DNA from: Pseudofabraea citricarpa
Lineage: Eukaryota; Ascomycota; Leotiomycetes; Helotiales; Dermateaceae
NCBI GenBank assembly: GCA_029641185.1
Contig: JAPWGK010000009.1
Location: 260,501 to 324,500, forward strand
Length of the DNA stretch: 64,000 nucleotides
Direction of reading: 5' to 3'
The position numbers and the translations under genes were made by a program. This document shows positions 56,557 to 64,000 of the stretch, in pieces. Under the pieces are notes generated by a model. That model searched no databases. It was not told the DNA's origin and saw only the letters and a program-made list of their open reading frames with translations. The first letter of the stretch is position 1; each line of letters opens with the position of its first letter.

Positions 56557-58314
56557 TTATGTCACCATGAATACAACGTCGTCTTCCAAGTCTTCACAGT
56601 AGATCTCGTCCACCATTTCACCATCCATAATGCCAGCAACATAAGCCACACCACAGACAGCATAACCATTTTCCTCTTGCTCATTGTGGATTTGAGAATG
56701 TGGTCTTAATACAAACGGTACTGGAGACCCAAACCAAATTGCCAATTCATCTCCTTTTTCCACCGTCTTCTGACTAATACCATAGAAACCCGTAGCGGTA
56801 ATAAAGAAGCAGCCGGAAGGTAAATGGTTCAACAAACTTAATCTGTAATCCCGAACAAGTTCCTTGTCATATTCGTTGCTAGAGCCACTTCTGTCCTGGC
56901 TGTGAAGGAGCATCTTGTACATTTCTCCATAGGACTCAGGAGCAACCTCACGTTTAGCGCCGCTATATGCCTTGTTCGCAATCAATGTTCGCCAAACCGG
57001 CTCTTTACTCTTGAATTTGGCAAGGTGAGACCGATTATTCGAGTTCAATGTAGCGAGTTGGTGGGCTTTATTTACCAAAGCCTCGACTTCGGACAGACGG
57101 GCGAGACACTCTCCTTGTGGACCAAATGAAATTTTATCAACGACTGTGTCAATAGGCAGACCCCTTACTCGAAGTTGTCTAAGGGTTTGGTCCACAGTAC
57201 CGTTAACACAATCACTACCAGCTCCTGATGCACCTACTCCAGGAGGATGAAAGCGAATCGGGCTGAGCAAGGATTTGCTTCCTAATATTGGTACCCAGGA
57301 GGGAAATTCAGTATCTGATGAGGTACCTGCCAGTTCCATACCAGAAAGAATAAATGGTCCGTTTCCTTTCTGGAAGATGTGTGCTACCGCTTCGGCGAAG
57401 ACTGTTGCCAAAGGCCGATCATAGTCAACGGTGAAGCATTCTCTGTTCTCTCTACTCATCATTCCCAATAAGCCATATATCCTGTCTCTTGGTTCCGTCG
57501 CCTTGGAAGAATTGGTGTTAAGCAACAGATCACGCAGCTCTTCGCCTCCTTTGCCAGTAACCGTCCTACGCAGGTTGTTCAAGAGGTCTATTTTGATGCC
57601 GTTAGGACGAACGCCTGACTTCCAATCACTTTCCTCCTCATCTTCTTCTCGTTCTTTCAGTATGACCATTCCCATCTTTGTAAACTCAATTAATGCTACC
57701 TTTTGCCATGCCCCTAACAACGCACTCCATGTTGTCCACGCAAATCCACAGCCGACGAGGGGATCCTGACTGGCGAGGACCAATTCTTGGATCGTCCACA
57801 GACGGGTAAACCATTCCCTTTCGACAAGCTGCATGTAGAATGCAAACAAGCTTTGTGATGTAGCCTCTGTAATGTCAGTCCCCTTTGCGATTGTGGACAT
57901 CAAAGCGAAGCTTTCGTCGCTTCCCTCTGAGGCCTCGCCTAACCAAATCAAAACCGGGTTGGCAATTGCATAGATCTCACCCATTAGTTGAACCTGCTCG
58001 TTACGTTCTTTCGTGTTGCATTGATTGATACAGAGAGCATCGACCCAGAGCCTTCGAGGCTTGTCGGGTAGTCGAAGATGATGGAGAGCTATAGCAAGGT
58101 TTTCGGTGACAGAAAATTCGATACCATCAAAAATGATGCTGTGCTGTACAGATGCATCTCCCCACACATAAGAAAGCGCTTCATAAGCCGGCTGATCGAG
58201 AAGAGAGACCGTCTCAGTCGAGCACTGGATTTCCATTCCAGCACTCAAAGGCTGAAGCACCAGGCATCTGATTTCCTTTCTCTTAAGATCAAGAGATTTG
58301 CTATAGGAGTTCAT
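56557..58314 (-). CDS. HET (heterokaryon incompatibility) domain protein, intact
   Basis: A single-exon 585-residue protein. The HET domain occupies about residues 45-190, with its three conserved blocks: YEALSYVWGD, LWVDALCINQ followed by ERNEQVQLMGEIYA, and WFTRLWTIQELVLA. A middle helical region contains EPRDRIYGLLGM. The C-terminal part has RLSLLNHLPSGCFFITATGF, YGISQ and the late motif YVAGIMDGEMVDEIY, which is typical of the ankyrin-less HET proteins common in Pezizomycotina. Such proteins trigger or regulate cell death after fusion of incompatible hyphae, but most family members have no tested role. It is head-to-head with a second, broken HET gene. No stop or frameshift is seen here. 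Confidence 0.92.
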   Translation of the reverse strand: MNSYSKSLDLKRKEIRCLVLQPLSAGMEIQCSTETVSLLDQPAYEALSYVWGDASVQHSIIFDGIEFSVTENLAIALHHLRLPDKPRRLWVDALCINQCNTKERNEQVQLMGEIYAIANPVLIWLGEASEGSDESFALMSTIAKGTDITEATSQSLFAFYMQLVEREWFTRLWTIQELVLASQDPLVGCGFAWTTWSALLGAWQKVALIEFTKMGMVILKEREEDEEESDWKSGVRPNGIKIDLLNNLRRTVTGKGGEELRDLLLNTNSSKATEPRDRIYGLLGMMSRENRECFTVDYDRPLATVFAEAVAHIFQKGNGPFILSGMELAGTSSDTEFPSWVPILGSKSLLSPIRFHPPGVGASGAGSDCVNGTVDQTLRQLRVRGLPIDTVVDKISFGPQGECLARLSEVEALVNKAHQLATLNSNNRSHLAKFKSKEPVWRTLIANKAYSGAKREVAPESYGEMYKMLLHSQDRSGSSNEYDKELVRDYRLSLLNHLPSGCFFITATGFYGISQKTVEKGDELAIWFGSPVPFVLRPHSQIHNEQEENGYAVCGVAYVAGIMDGEMVDEIYCEDLEDDVVFMVT

Positions 58315-59167
58315 TTCGTAAATAGTTGTTAGGCACTTGATTACTTGAGATTAAATTGATTCTATGGATGAACCAAATCTAGATTTTTGAATACGCCACG
58401 TGAGTTACCTTGCCAAGGAACTTCTCGGCCTATTAAATAGCACCACGACGTTGTACAACCCGATGTATCAATTCTTATCAGCACAGCCTTGCACGCTGCC
58501 TAACTCGTGGCTGTGCAATCAAGACGAACATATACTGAAGACTTCTGAAGATTTCACTGTGAATGATCATACGGGGACTCTAGATGAATCATAATGCCTG
58601 CGGTCAAACAGCCCCGGGATAGTTTATGCAGCGAGTTAAGCGACGGCAATTCTCGAACTTGGCTCTGGTATGTAAGACCTATAATCTTTATAACGAGAGA
58701 GTACAGTGCTTCTTGCATAGAAAGCATGCAATTAACTGTTGGAAGTGCCTCATTAGCAAGTGGACGTACGGAATAAAAGCTAGGTGAGACTGCAAAGCTG
58801 CTTTTATTTGAAACCAATACTTTCGGGGCAAAACCAACGGAAATAAAGCCGCATAAAATCTGTAGAAAAGCAGCACTACTTTCAGCCGCTTGGTTCAGAG
58901 CAGGGCTGGGGCGGGGAATATTAGTTACCCCCTGTACCTCTGTGATGGCTAATCAAAACTCGGATACCAGTGGTGCAGCTGATCAACTTGGAAATCTTAG
59001 TCAGGTTTGGTATATTTCTCAGGCTGTGTTGGTCGGCCTGTGCAACGCAGAAGAGCCCTGCAAGGCTAGGCTAGGCTAGACTCATAAATTCAACAATCTC
59101 TTTGATATATTATTTTTGATGACACTAATTTCACCGTCATCTGTATCATACGCTCAGACGTTCCGCA
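58315..59167. other. Shared upstream region of the two HET genes
   Basis: About 850 bases between divergent HET genes. Short frames only. Confidence 0.5.
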
Positions 59168-59969
59168 ATGCAGCCAGCACCTCCTGGATATATACCTCCA
59201 CCACCGTGTCCATGCGAGTCGCTGGAATTTTCCTTCTCCCCAAACTCCGCATCGGACGCCGAGTACCCTCGGTTTGACCCGGAACGACGCATGTTCTTAT
59301 GGCCACAAGCCCCTGCAACCTCAGATTTAGGCGTAGCTACTCTAGATCTTCAGCAAGTTAAACCGGATGTTTTGGGCAAATGTTCTTTCTGGTCATTTCT
59401 AGCGCAAATTGCGGAAAAGGCGCGCAGCCAAGAAGGGGTTGAATGCCCAGCTTCAAGCCAGGGATTGGATCATGTACTACTAAGCACGGGAAAAGAGGGA
59501 CAAAATAAACATATCAAAAGCTGCCCCATACGTTTACCCCGATCTGGATTCATACAGTGCTGCTATTTTGCAATCGATGAAGGTAGGGTCTCGGAGTTGA
59601 GTGCAGTGAAGTGTTTTATAGTTAGCTCACTATCAGGTAGACGCTGGACATCCACTCAAATCGTTTATCGCAGGTCGGACAGTCCATCCTGATCCTCTTT
59701 CAGCTGGTTCCTTAAATTGGATTCAAAATCGGGTTGACACGTGTGACCTTCAGCATCCAGAGTGCCAATCAGTATTTGGAGAACAACCACTTCCTACGCG
59801 TGTCCTAATGCTGTCGCCAGACCTCACTTCTGTTAGACTCATTGAAACTAAATCTGGCGAACGATCAAGGGGTATGTAGTAAGATTCCTGCTATCAATCT
59901 TCGGTCTTCATGTCCTGAACTTTTGGTCCTGCTCAAGCTGACATTTCTTATTAGTATGTTCAACTATCT

Positions 59970-60004
<35 letters not shown>

Positions 60005-61590
60005 CTAAGTGGTGTCTAGATTTATCGAGGCTGTTATCTTAAGTTGTAGAAAATCGTATTAACCTTCATCAGTATGTGGCATTAAGCCATTGTTGGGGCC
60101 CTCCTCATTCCTGTATAACGACCGAAGCGAACATTCAGCAAAGGAGAGATTATATCAGTACCTCTGAAATGCCCAAAACCTTTCGTGATGCTATATACAT
60201 AACTTCAAAGCTCGGTGTTCGCTACTTATGGATAGACAGCCTTTGTATCATCCAAGACAGCGCCCGTGACTGGGAAACCGAGAGTAGCTGTATGGGCGCC
60301 GTATACAATGGTGCATACATTACATTGGCTGCTACGAGCGCATCGGCTGATGTCAATGGCTTTCTATCGACTAGAGACGTTCCTTATTACTATCCCATCG
60401 ACCTACAGTGTCGCTTTGACAGCAATGAATCCTACGCAAAATTTCGATTTTATGCCGTTCCACTAAATTCCTGACCAGAAGCATCCCAAACCCATATCGA
60501 GCCTCTAATGAAGCGTGCTTGGTGCTTGCAAGAACGGCTGCTTGCAGTACGCACCTTGAGCTTTGGAGAACAGCAGAACTTCTTCGAATGTCACAAAGGG
60601 AAGTTCTTCGAGAACGGTGAGCCCGAGCCTGAGCTTCTCCCAACATATAGCCTGCAATCTATCTACCCACAGTTCAACAGCAGCAACCGACTCAATTTTA
60701 ATCCTTGGTATCGCTGGGTTGAGGAGTTTACTACTCGTAATTTAACAAAACTGTCGGATCGACTCCCTGCACTTTCAGGTCTTGCTTGCCGGGCTAGTGA
60801 GCACCTAATGGCCCAGAGTAAAGATCAAACGGTGCGGCCTCCATACTACGCCGGTATTTGGGGCGATGACTTGCTAAATGGCCTGCTCTGGAACGGATTT
60901 TACCGACCGAAATCACGACCCGTTGAATACTATGCCCCTTCTTGGTCCTGGGCTGCCATCAAAACCGACACAGCATTCCCAATGACTTATGAAGAGGAGC
61001 GTTCGCGCTTCGAAAATAGCACAAGCAGAACGATAGTTCCTCGCCATTTCAGGGGCACGGCCCAGCCCGTCTCGCAGCTTCACATCACGGAAGTTAGCAC
61101 CACCGTCCAAGGACTTGATCCATTCGGCCAGGTTTCCGACGGGTACATTGACCTGAGAGCTCCACTGCTTGAGCTGCTTGTCGATCCCGAAGAACAATTT
61201 TCACTGGCTTTCATGTGGAAGCATGCTGCTAATGGGTTTTCTCATCTCAACTCTTTTCGTGACCTGGCTGCAGATTGGGAAGTTACATCTGAACCGTCTG
61301 ACTGTGGTCATAAAGCATCACGTCTCAGCATTCGCTTGAGGAATCCTTGGTGGATTAGATACAAGACACAGGATGAACTTTTCGCGCTTCTACTTGCACG
61401 TGAACCAACGTATGGCGGTCTTATTGTGGAGAAGGTTAGTTCAGAGATTATTCAAACGTGGGGTAGCCAGCGTCGTGGTCTGACGACGGTCGAAAATGAC
61501 GTGTTGTTGTTTAGACGGGTAGGCGTTTCCTCGCTAAGGGAGATGCCAGAGATAGAAGACTTGCAGGTGAGAAAAGTGCGACTTGTATAA
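59168..61590 (+). pseudogene. HET-domain gene interrupted by one in-frame TGA
   Basis: Exons 59168-59582, 59674-59871 and 60050-61590 join in phase. The N-terminal region includes CDLQHPECQ. The HET domain shows QYVALSHCWG, then MPKTFRDAIYITSKLGVRYL, WIDSLCIIQDSARDW and AYITLAATSASAD. After the stop, MKRAWCLQERLLAVRTLSFG continues the domain, followed by SDRLPALSGLA, YYAGIWGDDLLNGLLW and APSWSWA. The only lesion is TGA at 60472-60474 (codon 346), between two conserved parts of the HET domain. Everything after it remains open for over 370 codons, so the break is recent, a strain allele, a sequencing error or a read-through site (the stop is followed by C). The second intron (59872-60049) contains a 31-base C run. 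An internal start at 60508 would give a protein lacking most of the domain. Confidence 0.82.
59971..60001 (+). repeat. Homopolymer C31 inside an intron of the broken HET gene
   Basis: 31 consecutive C within the intron 59872-60049. Runs this long are unstable and are also frequent assembly or sequencing trouble spots. Confidence 0.9.
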
Positions 61591-62647
61591 GATAATTGTG
61601 AGCATTAGATGCTACCTTTTTCTAGCCAATTTGCTCCAAATCATAACTGCTAGCTATCCTATATGCATTTCAAGTCTGACCCACCCCTTCTGAGCAGCGC
61701 CTCCCAATGCCTAAATCTTCCTTCTCGTTCTAGCAAGATGTGCTTCTCGGTAAGCAATGATATCCTCCAACTCCCTAAGTCCAATTTACTCGTAGGATTG
61801 TCACACCACCAATCTCAGCCACAAAAGGAGTCTTTCGTGATGCCATTGAGACAGTTCTTGAGTTTGAAGCCAACTAGGATCTCTCTATACGTCAGGTACC
61901 TAAACGGGAACGCTCCATGCAGCATACAGTCGAGAGTCGAGAAGAGGATCCAGCTAAGCCATCCATCCTATCACTTGGAGAAACCCAAGAATACGAAGGC
62001 AATTCACGTGGCTTACTAGAAGGTCTATCTATAGCAGGTCTCTAGACCTCGAGAGAAGAGTACGAGGTACTCGGCTATCTTTTTCTCGCGAGCATCCGTT
62101 TTATTAGTGGTACTGTAGCACGAATTCCAGAAGTCACGTTCTGAAAATTTTGTATCGCTTAAATACTCAACTGATAATGCTACCCCCAAGCCCATAAACT
62201 AAAACCTGACATGCATGAGTAAAAAAAAAGTTTAGCTAAGTTTATAAAACCTCTAAATAAGTTTACTCCAAGCAGGTAAAGTCCAGATACCTTTGAGTGC
62301 TATTCTAGTCATTAACCCGTATTTAGATTTTAAGAACTCCTTAGTGTTAGGCTATGGCCTTAAGGGGTTTCTTGTAATATAGTTAGCAGAGCTTATATTT
62401 CTGGTGTTATAGATGGTGAGTTGATTGACATGTATGGTAATATTCTTATAAGGTATGTTTTAGCTGGCTCCCTATGTAAAGTTATATGGATAATTACTGA
62501 GGCTCCAGCGACCCATTTCGGTGGTCCAGCCTGAGAATATAAGAAATATGTCCCCCTCTCTTTCAATTGGTATTATGTAGATTATATAAGAGGGATCCCG
62601 CTAGAAAAGTAATCTACCGAACAAACCTACGAGTCTCTCCATCTCAA
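61591..62647. other. Intergenic region with possible HET-like scraps
   Basis: Around 61740-61870 short stretches resemble HET blocks (GLSHHQSQPQKES and FRDAIETV in neighbouring frames) but frames shift and nothing longer is conserved. From about 62.15 to 62.5 kb the sequence is AT-rich without genes. Confidence 0.35.
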
Positions 62648-63901
62648 TCACCCATTAACTTCTGTATTCCTTTCTTGCCCCGCACCTCTCAAGTTCTCAG
62701 GCTGATAGAGCGGCAGGTCACGACTCCGGGGCTCATAAGCAGGCAAAGCATTATCTAGAGCGATACGGCGAATAGCCTCCTGAACACCAAGCTCCATCTT
62801 AGCCGGAAAGAGGACGACAGTAGGAAAAGTGCAAAGACTCTCATACACCTTATCCAGAGAGGTGAATTTAATGTCCAGCTCCAAGCCGTACTCTCTACAG
62901 AGGGTCGGGGCCGAGAAACTCGGCGGGGCGTCGATGGCCTTCGCAAAGAGGTGATCTAGGCGAACAGCTGTGTTAGGATGCAGTTCTCTGTCCGTGTATC
63001 GCCGCACCGCCAGCGGAATCTTGTGCTCGATGGTCTTCTCGTCGTATCTCTTGCCCATAGGGACGCGGGCGTGCGTCCTCGCCACGAGCGACGCTCGCAC
63101 GGATTGGAGATAGAATTCCGGCAGCACCATATCGGTCGGGGGCGAGCAGAGCTCGATATGGACCGGGTACTGCTCGCCAAGAACAATGCGAGTAGGAGCC
63201 GAAGCCGTGATAGAGAATTCCACGGTCTGGTTCTGGGAGTTCCGGCGGAATTTCGACGAGAGGCTCTCTTTCGCCGTGAGGCTGCGCGGTACGTAGTCTT
63301 CCGTGTATCGGTACTGCTGCTGGAAGCTCGCCTTGGTTTGCCTGCGCCGTATCACGCCGGCGTCTGGTGTGCCTTCGAGTCGGAACGGCGAGAGTCTGAG
63401 ATGGAGCCGCGCATCCCAGTTTGTGAAACTGCGCTGGATGGTCGCTCGCAGCTTGTATGTGACGCAGTTTAGGTGATTAGCATCATTGACGTCGGTCGTC
63501 ATGGAAGGTGGGAGGGTTTGCCTGCCCATGGTATACATAGGATCGAGGTCGCCAATATGCGTGGTCTCAGGTATCCAATGGAAGGATTCTGGGAAGCGGA
63601 AGGAGAAGGGCCACTGGTGTGTTTCCGCCGCCAGCTTGACAGGGCCGCGGAATAGAGTCCTCTCGAAGCTGAACATCACGAATGAGTGTGTCCGGTTGTC
63701 GTCGACATCTGGGATCAGCGTCGTGAACTTTCCTTGGAATCGCATCGTGACCCCTTGGATCTTCTCCTCTTTGTGGAGCTCCAGCCTGACGATTCCTGAT
63801 ACGCCCTCGCCTGGCGTGTAGATGTGCGGGTATTGGTAATGTCCTGGAACCCATTGCAGGGGCTGGCCGTCTGAATCATGCAGGATGATCTTTAGTAGCA
63901 T
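62648..63901 (-). CDS. Arrestin-like (N-terminal domain) protein
   Basis: A single-exon 417-residue protein. The N-terminal half has the arrestin-fold pattern of alternating beta strands: YTPGEGVSGIVRLELHKEEK, then IQGVTMRFQGKFTTLI, HQWPFSFRFPESF and VTYKLRATIQ. The second half has a C-lobe-like section (VEFSITASAPTRIVLGEQYP). The C-terminus is proline/tyrosine-rich (LPAYEPRSRDLPLYQPE), with PAY/PLY sequences that resemble but do not exactly match PPxY. Arrestin-related adaptors in fungi recruit Rsp5-type ubiquitin ligases to plasma-membrane transporters for endocytosis. This shorter protein without a clear PPxY may be a related, less-studied arrestin-domain family member. It is the last gene in the window and is complete. 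Confidence 0.85.
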   Translation of the reverse strand: MLLKIILHDSDGQPLQWVPGHYQYPHIYTPGEGVSGIVRLELHKEEKIQGVTMRFQGKFTTLIPDVDDNRTHSFVMFSFERTLFRGPVKLAAETHQWPFSFRFPESFHWIPETTHIGDLDPMYTMGRQTLPPSMTTDVNDANHLNCVTYKLRATIQRSFTNWDARLHLRLSPFRLEGTPDAGVIRRRQTKASFQQQYRYTEDYVPRSLTAKESLSSKFRRNSQNQTVEFSITASAPTRIVLGEQYPVHIELCSPPTDMVLPEFYLQSVRASLVARTHARVPMGKRYDEKTIEHKIPLAVRRYTDRELHPNTAVRLDHLFAKAIDAPPSFSAPTLCREYGLELDIKFTSLDKVYESLCTFPTVVLFPAKMELGVQEAIRRIALDNALPAYEPRSRDLPLYQPENLRGAGQERNTEVNG

Positions 63902-64000
63902 TTAGATGATTCGATGCAAGTTCGAAAAGACTTTTGTTAAGATGGGGTTTAGTATGTACTATATATCGCGCACCTTGCGATGGGCTGAGGTGTGGCGGAG

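Noticed and set aside
59872..60049. Frameshift in the second HET gene at the poly-C intron
   Set aside because: It first appeared out of phase when the acceptor before QYVALSHCWG was used. The TAG acceptor at 60049 restores phase, so only the TGA remains as a lesion.
61663..62019. Third HET gene downstream of the broken one
   Set aside because: Only short HET-like scraps in shifting frames. At best a degraded fragment.

Overview
The window is nuclear DNA of a filamentous ascomycete (Pezizomycotina). Protein genes carry many 45-90 bp introns with GTAAGT-like donors, internal CTAAC-like branch sites and YAG acceptors. The families present also fit: HET, UstYa/DUF3328, CYP65-type P450, DHA2 and Dal5-type MFS, arrestin-like and fungal bZIP. 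Several proteins feel most like Helotiales/Leotiomycetes, but that is an impression, not a search result. No rRNA, tRNA or CRISPR array was recognised. Exon maps were built by hand from splice signals and checked for reading-phase consistency.

Layout. 0-5.2 kb: the 3' end of a Dal5-type MFS transporter, a small proline-rich protein, and a complete second Dal5-type MFS gene. 7.7-9.0 kb: a GPI-anchored, low-complexity wall protein. 11.3-15.8 kb: a DHA2 drug-efflux-type MFS gene convergent with a P450. 19.6-23.6 kb: a Thr/Val-rich cysteine protein and two convergent UstYa-family genes. UstYa enzymes modify ribosomal or non-ribosomal peptides in known fungal pathways, but no precursor peptide, NRPS or PKS was found here. 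24.2-27.4 kb: a divergent pentose-catabolism pair, a xylose-reductase-type aldo-keto reductase and a polyol dehydrogenase, whose shared promoter has three GCGGGG (CreA-type) sites. 28.8-31.3 kb: an 850-residue orphan.

31.3-40.4 kb is an accessory, gene-poor block. It holds an extremely AT-rich stretch with a sharp edge near 32.74 kb, a truncated coding remnant, and a 2.66 kb segment bounded by inverted arrays of an exact-period 22-bp repeat (2 copies left, 3 copies right), which looks like an undescribed mobile element. It also contains a small cysteine protein and a membrane-anchored kinase with unusual catalytic motifs. 40.4-47.4 kb returns to core genes: eIF3d, a bZIP factor with a very long low-complexity upstream region, and a tail-anchored protein. 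47.4-52.8 kb is mostly non-coding.

52.8-64 kb: a four-helix MARVEL-like membrane protein, a secreted astacin metalloprotease with CGDG/ECDDGN repeats, a HET-domain gene, a second head-to-head HET gene broken by one in-frame TGA, and an arrestin-like protein. The pentose pair is the clearest case of genes acting together. The DHA2/P450/UstYa set could be a dispersed secondary-metabolite locus, but this is inference. The repeat-bounded element and the UstYa pair are the most promising leads.
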